Shown: positions 19,114-27,737 of the stretch, one piece after another
Position numbering within the stretch: the first letter of the stretch is position 1
Layout: each line of letters opens with the position of its first letter
DNA from: Rhodanobacter denitrificans
Lineage (GTDB): Bacteria; Pseudomonadota; Gammaproteobacteria; Xanthomonadales; Rhodanobacteraceae
Assembly: GCF_000230695.2 (NCBI RefSeq)
Contig: NC_020541.1
Span: forward strand, 310,001-374,000
Direction: 5' to 3'
Length of the DNA stretch: 64,000 nucleotides
Position numbers and translations under genes: made by a program
Notes under the pieces: model-generated
Told to the model about the DNA's origin: nothing
Seen by the model: the letters and a program-made list of their open reading frames with translations, nothing else
The model's database searches: none

Positions 19114-19115
19114 CT

Positions 19116-19358
19116 ATGAAGCTCCTTCGCGATTCCGTTTTGCTGCGCATGCTGCGCCGGCTGCTGGCTGGCCGCCGCGAGGCCGTGCGCGCCACCTACA
19201 CCATCACCGTGCCCGCCCCGCTGGAGCGGTCGGCCGGCAGCAACGTGGTCGAACTGCACCGCCGCGCCGACGCCGGCGGCCGCACGTCGGCGGCAACGAA
19301 GGCCCGCGGCGACGCGCTGCCATCCTCCGGCCATCTCGCACTGGTATCCAGTCGCTGA
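19116..19358 (+). CDS. 80-residue leader ORF upstream of mgtA, unknown function
   Basis: The ORF has a strong but structurally masked ribosome-binding site (GAGGAG, 7 nt upstream). Its product begins with a basic amphipathic stretch (MKLLRDSVLLRMLRRLLAGR), has a TYTITVPAP segment, and ends in a hydrophilic tail with no transmembrane helix. The N-terminus is reminiscent of the basic start of enterobacterial MgtA, which may be coincidence. It stops 156 bp before mgtA. It may be a leader peptide whose translation controls mgtA, or a small accessory protein. I do not recognise it. The coding call rests on the ribosome-binding site, ATG and leader architecture. Confidence 0.5.
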   Translation: MKLLRDSVLLRMLRRLLAGRREAVRATYTITVPAPLERSAGSNVVELHRRADAGGRTSAATKARGDALPSSGHLALVSSR

Positions 19359-19514
19359 TGGTCGCCATGACGTCATGCAAGGGATGGCCTCCGCCAGTGG
19401 CGGAACCGTTCCGGCCGCATGCGCGGCCAGGCACACCGGCGCCGGCGAAGTTGGCGGATTGATTCCGCGGACTCGCATCGGCGGCAGGCATCGGCGAATT
19501 CACGGAAGCGGGTC

Positions 19515-22169
19515 ATGATCAAGCAATCCATCCAGGGTGCCCTGCCGAGGGCGGCCGACAGGGGTGCGTCGGCACCCTTGCACGTGGCGGTGGCGCAGGA
19601 GGCATTCCGCGCGAACAGCGAACTGCTGGCGTCGCTGGAGACCACCCCGGCCGGTCTCGACGAGGAACAGATCGAGGCGCGGCTGCATCGCGACGGCATC
19701 AACGAGGTTTCGTACGAGAAGCCGCCGCACTGGTCGCGGCAATTGCTGCGTGCGTTCAAGAACCCGTTCATCATCGTGCTGCTGGTGCTGGCGGTGGTGC
19801 AGATGTTCGCCACGCCGGATGACCTGTCCGGGCCGATCATCATTGCGGCGATGGTGGGCATCAGCGTGCTGCTGAGCTTCACTCAGGAGTACCGCTCCTC
19901 GAAGGCGGCGGAGAAGCTGAAGGCGATGGTGCGCAACACCGCCACGGTGACGCGGCGCGCCTCCGACGGCCACAGCGAGCGCATCGAGGTGCCGGTGGGC
20001 GAGCTGGTCGCCGGCGACATCGTGCACCTGGCCGCGGGCGACATGGTGCCCGCCGACCTGCGCCTGCTGCATGCGAAGGACCTGTTCATCAGCCAGGCGA
20101 TCCTCACCGGCGAGTCGTTGCCGGTGGAGAAGGCCGCGCCGGGAGCGCACGGCGCGGCCGAGGCGGACCACGCCAATCCGCTGGACCTGCCGACGATCTG
20201 CTACATGGGCACCAACGTGGTCAGCGGCACCGCCACCGCGGTGGCGGTGGCGACCGGCCCGCGCAGCTATCTCGGCTCGCTGGCGCACAGCATCGTGGGC
20301 CAGCGCGTGCAGACCAGCTTCGACCGCGGCGTGAACAGCGTCAGCTGGCTGCTGATCCGCTTCATGGCGGTGATGGTGCCGGTGGTGTTCCTGATCAACG
20401 GCTTCGACAAGCACGACTGGCTGCAGGCGTTCATGTTCGCGCTGTCGGTGGCGGTCGGCCTCACCCCGGAGATGCTGCCGCTGATCGTCACCGCGAACCT
20501 GGCCAAGGGCGCGCTGGCGATGTCCCGGCGCAAGGTGGTGGTGAAGCGGCTCAACGCGATCCAGAACTTCGGCGCGATGGACGTGCTGTGCACCGACAAG
20601 ACCGGCACCTTGACGCTGGACAAGATCGTGCTGGAGCGGCATCTCGACCTGCACGGCGAGGAGTCCGACGAGGCGCTGGAATACGGCTACCTCAACAGCC
20701 GCTTCCAGACCGGCCTGAAGAACCTGATGGACAAGGCGGTGCTGGCGCATCGCGACCTGGAGCCGGCCGCGGCGCACTACCGCATCGTCGACGAGATCCC
20801 GTTCGACTTCCAGCGCCGGCGCATGTCCGTCGTGCTCGGCAACGGCGACGGCCACGACCTGATCGTGTGCAAGGGCGCGGTGGAGGAGATGCTGTCGATC
20901 TGCACCTGGGCGAAGACCGGCGACCAGATCGTGCCGATGACCGACGCGCAGCGCGACGAGATCAAGGAGATGACGCGCGGGCTCAATGAGGACGGCCTGC
21001 GCGTGCTGGTGGTGGCGGTGAAGCAGCAGCCGCCGGCCGGGCGTCCGTACGGCGTCGCCGACGAGAGCGGGCTGACCGCGGTGGGTTGCCTGGCCTTCCT
21101 CGATCCGCCGAAGGATTCGGCGGCCACCGCGATCGCCGCGCTGCATCACCATGGCGTGCAGGTGAAGGTGATCACCGGCGACAACGAGGCGGTGACGCGC
21201 AAGATCTGCCGCGAAGTGGGGCTGGACGTGGAGCATTCGGCGCAGGGCCGGCAGATCGAGCCGCTGGACGATGCGGCGCTGGACGAGCTGGTCAAGCGCA
21301 CCACCGTGTTCGCCAAGATGTCGCCGCTGCAGAAGGCGCGCGTGGTGAAGTCGCTGCAGCGCCAGGGCCACACGGTGGGCTTCCTCGGCGACGGCATCAA
21401 CGACGCGCCGGCGCTGCGCGAGGCGGACGTGGGCATCTCGGTGGATACCGCCACCGACATCGCCAAAGAATCGGCCGACATCATCCTGCTCGAAAAGAAC
21501 CTGATGGTGCTGGAGGAGGGCGTGATCGAGGGCCGCATCACCTTCGGCAACATCATCAAGTACATCAAGATGACCGCCAGCTCGAACTTCGGCAACATGT
21601 TCTCGGTGCTGGTGGCGAGCGCGTTCCTGCCGTTCCTGCCGATGCTGCCGCTGCAGATCCTGGTGCTGAACCTGCTGTACGACATCTCGCAGCTGTCGAT
21701 CCCGTTCGACCGCATGGACGACGAGTACCTGCGCAAGCCGCGCAAGTGGGACGCCAGCGATATCGGCCGCTTCATGGTGTGGATCGGCCCGGTCAGCTCG
21801 ATCTTCGACATCACCACGTTCCTGCTGCTGTGGCACGTGTTCGGCGCGAACTCGATGGCGCACCAGCCGTTCTTCCAGTCCGGCTGGTTCATCGAGAGCC
21901 TGCTGACGCAGACGCTGATCGTGCACATGATCCGCACGCGCCGGATCCCGTTCCTGCAGAGCATCGCCTCGGCCCCGGTGCTGGCGCTGACCACCGCGGT
22001 CATCCTGATCGGCCTGTTTGTGCCGTTCACCGGGCTGGGCGCCAAGATCGGCATGGTAGCGCTGCCGCCGGCGTTCTTCGGCTGGGTGGCGCTGACCGTG
22101 CTCACCTACGGCGTGCTGACCCAGCTGATGAAGCTGGTGTACATCCGCCGCTACGGCCGCTGGCTGTGA
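19515..22169 (+). CDS. mgtA: Magnesium-translocating P-type ATPase
   Basis: The 884-residue P3B-type ATPase imports Mg2+ across the inner membrane. The phosphorylated aspartate is Asp361 in CTDKTGTL; other P-type motifs are the TGESLPVEK actuator loop, KVITGDNEAVTRK, and the hinge GFLGDGINDAPALR. The two N-terminal and six C-terminal helix regions match MgtA/MgtB, including LTASSNFGNMFSVL-like and LPMLPLQILVLNLLYD segments. Length is close to E. coli MgtA (898). ATG 19515 is the first suitable start. It is preceded by the structured leader described above and followed 21 bp later by an outer-membrane protein gene, which may be co-transcribed. Confidence 0.95.
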   Translation: MIKQSIQGALPRAADRGASAPLHVAVAQEAFRANSELLASLETTPAGLDEEQIEARLHRDGINEVSYEKPPHWSRQLLRAFKNPFIIVLLVLAVVQMFATPDDLSGPIIIAAMVGISVLLSFTQEYRSSKAAEKLKAMVRNTATVTRRASDGHSERIEVPVGELVAGDIVHLAAGDMVPADLRLLHAKDLFISQAILTGESLPVEKAAPGAHGAAEADHANPLDLPTICYMGTNVVSGTATAVAVATGPRSYLGSLAHSIVGQRVQTSFDRGVNSVSWLLIRFMAVMVPVVFLINGFDKHDWLQAFMFALSVAVGLTPEMLPLIVTANLAKGALAMSRRKVVVKRLNAIQNFGAMDVLCTDKTGTLTLDKIVLERHLDLHGEESDEALEYGYLNSRFQTGLKNLMDKAVLAHRDLEPAAAHYRIVDEIPFDFQRRRMSVVLGNGDGHDLIVCKGAVEEMLSICTWAKTGDQIVPMTDAQRDEIKEMTRGLNEDGLRVLVVAVKQQPPAGRPYGVADESGLTAVGCLAFLDPPKDSAATAIAALHHHGVQVKVITGDNEAVTRKICREVGLDVEHSAQGRQIEPLDDAALDELVKRTTVFAKMSPLQKARVVKSLQRQGHTVGFLGDGINDAPALREADVGISVDTATDIAKESADIILLEKNLMVLEEGVIEGRITFGNIIKYIKMTASSNFGNMFSVLVASAFLPFLPMLPLQILVLNLLYDISQLSIPFDRMDDEYLRKPRKWDASDIGRFMVWIGPVSSIFDITTFLLLWHVFGANSMAHQPFFQSGWFIESLLTQTLIVHMIRTRRIPFLQSIASAPVLALTTAVILIGLFVPFTGLGAKIGMVALPPAFFGWVALTVLTYGVLTQLMKLVYIRRYGRWL

Positions 22170-22190
22170 CCATGGCCGGGAGCAGCGACC

Positions 22191-22847
22191 ATGCGCCGCC
22201 TTGCCGTGTCATTCGTGGTGGCTGCCATGCTGCTGTCGCCGTGTGCGGCGCGGGCGGGAACCAGTCTGCTGGTAGATGACGCCGGCACCCTGCCGGATGG
22301 CCGCTGCCAGCTCGAATCCTGGCTGCGCTTGCGCGGCGGTGGCGAGGCCACGGCCGTGCCGGCCTGCGGCCTGGGCGGGGTGGAGTACAGCCTGGGCGGC
22401 AGCGCCAACGCCGGGGCGCCGTCGGGGCCGTGGCTGAGCGCTGGCCTCAAGCGCACGCTGCGCGACATGGACGAAGCCACCCCGGGCGTCGCCGTTTCGC
22501 TGGGCGGCAGCTGGCGCCGCTCCGATCACCGCCTGGCGGCGGGCACGGCCAACCTCGTCGTCAGCCTGCCGCTGGATCCGTCCTGGACCGTGCACGTCAA
22601 CATGAGCTGGAACACCGCACGCGGCGGGCCGCCGTGGCCGGGCGGCGGCGTGGGCATGCAGTACGCACTGGGAGCGCACTGGAGCGGCCTCGCCGAGCTC
22701 TATGCCGCGCGCGGCGCCGGTGGCACGGCTCAGGCCGGGCTGCGGCGGTCGTTTGCGCGCGGTCTCAGCTTCGAGCTGCTCGCCGGCCACGACCGCGACG
22801 GGCACTGGCTCACCTTCGGCTTCAACTACGCGCCGGGCGACTCCTGA
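22191..22847 (+). CDS. Predicted outer-membrane beta-barrel protein, unknown function
   Basis: The 218-residue product has a clear signal peptide (MRRLAVSFVVAAMLLSPCAARAG). The mature part alternates short amphipathic strands with Gly-rich turns (GLGGVEYSLGGSANAG, GVGMQYALGAHWSGLAELYAARG), as in small barrels. Near the N-terminus, LLVDDAGTLPDGRCQLESW resembles a segment I associate with uncharacterised xanthomonad envelope proteins. It lies 21 bp after mgtA on the same strand, so it may share the transcript. Role in Mg2+ homeostasis is unproven. Confidence 0.65.
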   Translation: MRRLAVSFVVAAMLLSPCAARAGTSLLVDDAGTLPDGRCQLESWLRLRGGGEATAVPACGLGGVEYSLGGSANAGAPSGPWLSAGLKRTLRDMDEATPGVAVSLGGSWRRSDHRLAAGTANLVVSLPLDPSWTVHVNMSWNTARGGPPWPGGGVGMQYALGAHWSGLAELYAARGAGGTAQAGLRRSFARGLSFELLAGHDRDGHWLTFGFNYAPGDS

Positions 22848-22870
22848 CGGCCGGGCGAGCGGCGCCGGCG

Positions 22871-23866
22871 TCAGTCCGCTTCCAGCGTGTCATCCGTCAC
22901 CGCCGCCCGCGTGGCGTAGCGCTGCGCCACCACCGCGCACACCATCAGCTGCAACTGGTGGAAGATCATCAGCGGCAGCACCAGCGCGCCGAGGCCGCCG
23001 AGCTGGCCGGCGAACAGGATTTTCGCCATCGGGATGCCGCTGGCCATGCTCTTCTTGGAGCCGCAGAACACGATGGTGATCTCGTCCTCGCGCGAAAAGC
23101 CGAGCCGGCGCGCGGCCCAGCTCAGCGTCGGCATCACCAGCGCCAGCAGCAGCGCGCACATCGCCAGGGTGGCGAGCAGCGCCGAGACCGGCGTGTCGCG
23201 CCACAGGCCGCCGACCACAGCGGCGCTGAACGCGGTGTACACCACCAGCAGGATCGTGCCCTGGTCGGTGTAGCCGAGCAGCGGCTTGTGGCGGTCGACC
23301 CAGCCGCCGATCCAGCGTCGCGCGGCATGGCCGAGCGCAAACGGCAGCAGCAGTTGCAGCATGATGTCCAGCACGCCCCGCCACGAGGCGCCGCCGCCGT
23401 GGCTGGCCAGCAGCAGGCCGACCAGCAGCGGGGTCAGCACGATGCCGATGAGGTTCGACATCGACGCGCTGACCACCGCGGCGGAGACGTTGCCGCCGGC
23501 GATCGAGGTGAACGCGATCGACGACTGCACGGTGGACGGCAGCGTGCAGACGAACAGCACGCCGAGGTACAGCTCCGGCGTCAGCAGCACCTGTCCGAGC
23601 GGCCGCAGCGCCAGCCCCAGCAGCGGGAACAGTACGAAGGTGCCGGCGAATACGGTCAGGTGCAGTCGCCAGTGGGTCAGCCCCTGCATGATCGCCGCGC
23701 GCGGCAGCTTGGCGCCGTGCAGGAAGAACAGCAACGCGATCGCCGCATCGGTGATCGCGTCGAAGACCTGCGCGGTGCCGTCGCGGCAGGGCAGCAGCGA
23801 GGCCAGCGCCACGGTGGCGAGCAAGGCGAGGGTGAACTTGTCCGGACGGACGCGGCGCGGCGACAT
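22871..23866 (-). CDS. Bile acid:sodium symporter family transporter (YfeH type)
   Basis: The 331-residue protein has about ten hydrophobic helices. The LLFFLHGAKLPRAAI segment near residue 50, TLPSTVQSSIAFTSIAGGNVSAAVVSASMSN near residues 110-140, and the C-terminal CGSKKSMASGIPMAKILF motif are hallmarks of the SBF-like/YfeH branch. These are Na+-coupled carriers of organic anions; the bacterial substrate is generally unknown. It is convergent with the barrel gene and 10 bp downstream of the DedA gene on the same strand. Confidence 0.85.
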   Translation of the reverse strand: MSPRRVRPDKFTLALLATVALASLLPCRDGTAQVFDAITDAAIALLFFLHGAKLPRAAIMQGLTHWRLHLTVFAGTFVLFPLLGLALRPLGQVLLTPELYLGVLFVCTLPSTVQSSIAFTSIAGGNVSAAVVSASMSNLIGIVLTPLLVGLLLASHGGGASWRGVLDIMLQLLLPFALGHAARRWIGGWVDRHKPLLGYTDQGTILLVVYTAFSAAVVGGLWRDTPVSALLATLAMCALLLALVMPTLSWAARRLGFSREDEITIVFCGSKKSMASGIPMAKILFAGQLGGLGALVLPLMIFHQLQLMVCAVVAQRYATRAAVTDDTLEAD

Positions 23867-23876
23867 GTGGAACCGC

Positions 23877-24497
23877 TCAATCCAGCCCGCAGCGCGTGCG
23901 CCGCCGATGCTTCCACCACAGCACCAGTACGGTCAGCAGCAGCAGCCCGATCAGCACCCACAGGCTGCTCTGGCCACGGTGCATCCATTTCACCAGCCAC
24001 TCGTGGTTGTTGGCGCCGAAGTAGCCCAGGTAGACCCAGAACGGCACGCTGATCAGCGCCGCCATGGTGTCGATCAGCAGAAAGCGTAGGAACGACACCC
24101 GGTGGGTGGTGCCGGCGGTGAGGTAGACGGTGGTGCGCATGCCGGGCAGGAAGCGCGCGAAGAACAACATGCGGTTGCCGTAGTGGTCGAACTTCTCCTG
24201 CACCTTGACGTAGCGCGACGGGGTCAGCACGCGCGCCACGAAGCGCCATTGCAGGATGCGTGCGCCGTAGTGGTGGCCGAGCAGGAAGATGGCGCAGTCG
24301 CCCAGCAGCACGCCGAACATGGTCAGTGCGAACATCACGTGCACGTTCGCGTAGCCGAGCCCGGCGATCACGCCGCCGGCGACCAGGGTGATGTCTTCCG
24401 GCAGCGGCAGGCCGGCACCGCAGATCATCAGCGCGATGAACACGGCCACGTAGCCGTTCTCGGCGAAGATCGTCACCAGTTGCTGCAGCAGATCCAT
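23877..24497 (-). CDS. DedA family membrane protein
   Basis: The 206-residue protein has the DedA/VTT layout: CGAGLPLPEDITLVAGGVIAG re-entrant region at residues ~26-46, GRxx-type GDCAIFLLGHHYG, and the FARFLPGMRTTVYLTAGTT motif near residues 113-131. DedA proteins support lipid flipping and membrane-potential homeostasis. The ATG at 24497 is chosen because upstream sequence is not membrane-like. It follows dnaG on the same strand, where rpoD would stand in many relatives. Confidence 0.85.
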   Translation of the reverse strand: MDLLQQLVTIFAENGYVAVFIALMICGAGLPLPEDITLVAGGVIAGLGYANVHVMFALTMFGVLLGDCAIFLLGHHYGARILQWRFVARVLTPSRYVKVQEKFDHYGNRMLFFARFLPGMRTTVYLTAGTTHRVSFLRFLLIDTMAALISVPFWVYLGYFGANNHEWLVKWMHRGQSSLWVLIGLLLLTVLVLWWKHRRRTRCGLD

Positions 24498-24518
24498 CAG
24501 TGTCCTTGCGCTTGGTGC

Positions 24519-24570
24519 GGATCCTGCCCGGCCGCAGCCCGGCAGGATCCCGCAGCCGGATGGAATCCGG
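24519..24570. repeat. Two adjacent hairpins between dnaG and the DedA gene
   Basis: GGATCCTGCC (24519-24528) and GGCAGGATCC (24541-24550) form a perfect 10-bp stem with a 12-nt loop. Next to it CCGGAT and ATCCGG (24556-24570) form a 6-bp stem with a 3-nt loop. There is no T tract, so these are not typical terminators. They may be processing or attenuation sites, or a repeat relic. Confidence 0.5.
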
Positions 24571-24612
24571 CGGCCGGTGCAGGGCGGGCGGGCAGGCGGC
24601 ACATCATCGCGG

Positions 24613-26400
24613 TCAGGCCGAGGCCACCGGCGGCCGCACGCGGGCAGCCAGCAGCTCGCGCAACTCCGTCTTCTCGGAGGGGTCCAGCGCCGCCTCGCGG
24701 CTCTTCGCGGTGAGTGCATCGCGGCGCTGGGTGATGGCCTGGTCTTCCATCCGCGCCAGCGCATCGAAGAATTCGCTGCGCTGCGCCTCCAGCTCGCCCA
24801 CCGCCAGCGCCGCCATCAGCTTCTGCAGCGAAGGGTATTCCGGCCGCTCGGCGAAGTGCTCCACCAGCATCGCGGAGTTGATGCCGGGACGCGCGCGTGC
24901 GAGGTCGAGCAGTTCGGCCAGCAGTTCCACGCCGGGCTTGTCCAGGCGCAGGAAGCGGTAGGGCTTCTCCACCTGGTCGGCCATGCCCGGCTGCGCCAGC
25001 AGCAGCGAGATCGCGCTGCGCACCAGGCTGCGCTGCACTGCCGTGGGTCGCTGCATGGCGCGGTGGGCGGCGGGGTCGGCCTGCAGCACCGCGCGGGCAC
25101 CGCTGCGCTTCTCCAGCTCCTGCGCCATCAGGTCGCGGAACGCGCCGTCGGGCAGTTTCGCGATCAGCGGGCGCGCGCGCTCGGCCAGCCGGGCGCGGCC
25201 GTCGAGGCTGGCCATGTCGACGTCGTGCGACAGTTCATTGAAGAAATAGTCCGACAGCGGCATCGCGTCCCTGATGCGTTGCTCGAAGCCGGCCTTGCCT
25301 TCCTTGCGCACCAGCGAATCCGGATCCTCGCCGTCGGGCAGGAACAGGAAGTACGCCTGGCGGCCGTCGCGCAGCCGCGGCAGCGCGGATTCCAGTGCCT
25401 TCCACGCCGCCGCGCGGCCGGCGCGGTCGCCATCGAAGCAGAACACCACGTCCGGCGCGGCGCGGAACAGCACCTCGGTGTGCTCGGGCGTGGTCGCCGT
25501 GCCCAGCGTGGCTACCGCAATCGGCAGCCCGGCCTGGTGCAGTGCGATCACGTCCATATAGCCCTCGACCACCACGATGCGAGCCAGCGTCGGGTTGGCC
25601 TGCTTCACCTGCCACAGCGCGAACAGCTCGCGGCCCTTGTGGAACAGCGGGGTTTCCGGCGAGTTGAGGTACTTGGGGCCGTCGCTTTTGCGCGCGTCCT
25701 GCGTGCGAGCATCAGGCGCCGGCGATCCCTCGCCGGACCGTTCGATAATCCGCCCGCCGAACGCGATGACGCGGTCGCGGCGATCGAGGATCGGAAACAT
25801 CAGCCGTTCGCGGAAACGGTCGTACTTGCTGCCGCGCTCGCTCGAGGCGACCATGCCGGCCTCGTTCAGCAGCTCCATCCGCCGCGGCGTGTTGCCCAGC
25901 GCCTTGATCACACCGTCGTAGCCGGCCGGCGCCCAGCCGAGGCGGAAGCGCCGGATCGTCTCCGCGTCCAGCCCGCGCTTCCTGCAGTACGCCTGGGCGT
26001 CGGCATTGCGCGGCAGCTCGCCCTCGTACCAGGCCGCGGCGGCGTCGAGCAGCGCGTAAAGGTCGGTCTTGTCCTCGCGCGGCGCCGCCTCGCGGCCGCC
26101 CTCGCGCGGCACGGTCAGGCCCACCGTCTGCGCCAGTTCCTCCACCGCGTCCGGAAACTCCAGCCGCTCGTAGTCCATCAGGAACTTCACCGCGCTGCCG
26201 TGTGCACCGCAGCCGAAGCAGTGGAAGAACTGCTTGGCCGGGCTGACATAGAACGACGGCGTACGCTCGTTGTGGAACGGGCAGCACGCGGTCCACTCGC
26301 GCCCGGCCTTCTTCAGCGGCACGCGCCGCTCGATCACGTCGACGATGTCGACGCGGGCAAGCAGTTCGTCGATGAAGCTGTCGGGAATCAGGCCGCGCAT
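24613..26400 (-). CDS. dnaG: DNA primase
   Basis: The 595-residue enzyme makes RNA primers at the replication fork. The N-terminal zinc-binding domain has the CCPFHNERTPSFYVSP and FHCFGCGAHG motifs at residues ~38-67. The catalytic TOPRIM core shows VVVEGYMDVIALHQ and CFDGDRAGRAAAWKA. The C-terminal third is the variable DnaB-binding domain. The start MRGLIPDSFIDELLARVDIVD is standard. The gene belongs to the rpsU-yqeY-dnaG group, but two small genes lie between it and yqeY, and rpoD is not downstream. Confidence 0.97.
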   Translation of the reverse strand: MRGLIPDSFIDELLARVDIVDVIERRVPLKKAGREWTACCPFHNERTPSFYVSPAKQFFHCFGCGAHGSAVKFLMDYERLEFPDAVEELAQTVGLTVPREGGREAAPREDKTDLYALLDAAAAWYEGELPRNADAQAYCRKRGLDAETIRRFRLGWAPAGYDGVIKALGNTPRRMELLNEAGMVASSERGSKYDRFRERLMFPILDRRDRVIAFGGRIIERSGEGSPAPDARTQDARKSDGPKYLNSPETPLFHKGRELFALWQVKQANPTLARIVVVEGYMDVIALHQAGLPIAVATLGTATTPEHTEVLFRAAPDVVFCFDGDRAGRAAAWKALESALPRLRDGRQAYFLFLPDGEDPDSLVRKEGKAGFEQRIRDAMPLSDYFFNELSHDVDMASLDGRARLAERARPLIAKLPDGAFRDLMAQELEKRSGARAVLQADPAAHRAMQRPTAVQRSLVRSAISLLLAQPGMADQVEKPYRFLRLDKPGVELLAELLDLARARPGINSAMLVEHFAERPEYPSLQKLMAALAVGELEAQRSEFFDALARMEDQAITQRRDALTAKSREAALDPSEKTELRELLAARVRPPVASA

Positions 26401-26492
26401 AGACCGCCTAGTCTAGTCGGTCGCCGCCGGGGAGGCTCGGGCGGATTGCGCTGGGCTGAGGCGAAATGTCGCAGGCAGGGCGGCGAGCAAGC

Positions 26493-26663
26493 CTAGAACA
26501 GGCTGATCACGCCGATCAGCGCCAGCACGGCCAGCAGGAACAGGATCACGAAGCACGCGAACAGCACCTTGGCGATGGTGGCGGTCACGCCGGCGACACC
26601 GCCGAAACCGAGCCAGCCGGTGACCAGCGAAATGATGGCGAAGATGATGGCCCACTTCAGCAT
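26493..26663 (-). CDS. DUF1328 small membrane protein (YtjA type)
   Basis: The 56-residue product ([25 protein letters not shown]...) has two transmembrane helices and the A-x-x-A-K-V-L-F motif of the DUF1328 family. AGGAGA lies 5 bp before the ATG. Such proteins are common in proteobacteria, often stress-induced, and of unknown function. It is inserted between yqeY and dnaG on the same strand. Confidence 0.85.
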   Translation of the reverse strand: MLKWAIIFAIISLVTGWLGFGGVAGVTATIAKVLFACFVILFLLAVLALIGVISLF

Positions 26664-26811
26664 GCGTTTCTCCTGCAGCGACGATCGCCCGTGCGGCGGG
26701 AGCCGCGAGTCAGGCTGTTGTAGCGGGACGGGCGTGAACGCGATGCATGGCGCCTTGCCAGTGCGGGCGCGGCGCGGCAAGCTTCCAGGCCGGCGCCGGG
26801 AGTGACGAATC

Positions 26812-27126
26812 ATGGTGATCAGTACGGTGATGATGCTGAGGCAGCGCGCGATTGTGCGCGCGTTCGAGCGGGCCGCCGCCACTACCGCGGCAACCGCCTG
26901 CACGGCGCAGCAGCTGGAACTGAAACCGGGCATGGCCTGGCACCGGCTGGTCGTCCTTGCGGTGCTGCGTTGCCCGGGCGAGGGCCGCTATTTCCTCGAC
27001 GTGGCGAACTGGCAGCGGTTGCGCCGGCGTCGCCATTGCATCGCGCTGGCGGTGGTCGCCGGCGTGCTGGTGCTGCTGGGGTTGCTGCTGGTGGCCGGCA
27101 CGCTCAGCCGGCCAGGCGCGCCTTGA
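26812..27126 (+). CDS. Hypothetical protein with C-terminal membrane helix
   Basis: The 104-residue ORF has an N-terminal soluble part, a central charged [20 protein letters not shown] segment and one strong hydrophobic helix ([21 protein letters not shown]) near the end. Its last 23 bp overlap the 3' end of yqeY on the opposite strand. I do not recognise the family. The positive charges before a single helix argue for a real inner-membrane protein with the N-terminus inside. Confidence 0.45.
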   Translation: MVISTVMMLRQRAIVRAFERAAATTAATACTAQQLELKPGMAWHRLVVLAVLRCPGEGRYFLDVANWQRLRRRRHCIALAVVAGVLVLLGLLLVAGTLSRPGAP

Positions 27127-27550
27127 TCTTGCCCGAGACCACGCCCATGTCGGCGCGGCCGGCGGCCTTTTCCTTCACCGCGGCCACCACCTTGCCCATG
27201 TCGCGCGGCGAGCTGGCGCCGGTGTCGGCGATCGCGGCGCTGATCAGGGCATCGATCTCGGCGTCGCCGAGCTTGGCCGGCAGATAGCCCTCGATCACCG
27301 TCATCTCGGCGCGTTCCACGTCGGCCAGGTCCTCGCGGCCGGCGGCGGCGTACTGGCTGACCGAGTCCTTGCGCTGCTTCAGCATCTTCTCCAGCACGCC
27401 GAGCAGCTGCGCGTCGTCCAGCTCGATGCGCTCGTCCACTTCGCGCTGCTTGATCGCCGCCAGCATCAGCCGGATCACGCCCAGCCGCTGCTTGTCGCCG
27501 CCGCGCATGGCGGTCTTCATGTCTTCGGTGATCTGCTGCTTGAGCGTCAT
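27104..27550 (-). CDS. yqeY: GatB/YqeY domain protein
   Basis: The 148-residue protein matches YqeY along its length: MTLKQQITEDMKTAMR start, LGVIRLMLAAIKQREVD and the C-terminal GKVVAAVKEKAAGRADMGVVS motif. This domain also forms the tail of GatB, an amidotransferase subunit that binds tRNA, but free YqeY has no proven activity. It follows rpsU in the classical rpsU-yqeY order, with a hairpin in the gap. Confidence 0.93.
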   Translation of the reverse strand: MTLKQQITEDMKTAMRGGDKQRLGVIRLMLAAIKQREVDERIELDDAQLLGVLEKMLKQRKDSVSQYAAAGREDLADVERAEMTVIEGYLPAKLGDAEIDALISAAIADTGASSPRDMGKVVAAVKEKAAGRADMGVVSGKIKARLAG

Positions 27551-27590
27551 GGCGGGAGCCTCGGGATCGGGTGGGTCATTCTACGGAAAC

Positions 27591-27625
27591 GACAAAGCCG
27601 GCGTTGTCCTGGGGACAACACCGGC
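27591..27625 (-). terminator. Hairpin downstream of rpsU (attenuator or terminator)
   Basis: GCCGGCGTTGTCC (27597-27609) and GGACAACACCGGC (27613-27625) pair at 12 of 13 positions. Read on the minus strand the stem is followed by CTTTGTCGTTT, a broken T tract. It sits between rpsU and yqeY, and could let ribosomal protein S21 be made in excess over downstream genes. Confidence 0.6.
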
Positions 27626-27737
27626 CGAGGTCGAATCCGGAGTGCTTGCGGCGGCTGCGAGAACCCGCGCCGACCGTGTTTCCTGCATGCGCCGCGTGAA
27701 GACGCGGGCGGCCCGCCGATGAACGGCGAGCGGAAAC

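Noticed and set aside
19500..21926. 808-codon open frame antisense to mgtA
   Set aside because: His/Arg/Gln-rich shadow of the P-type ATPase gene; no start-site or domain support.
26812..27126. Rejecting the small plus-strand ORF as a shadow of yqeY
   Set aside because: Only the last 23 bp overlap yqeY and the product has a good membrane helix after a basic patch, so it was kept at low confidence.
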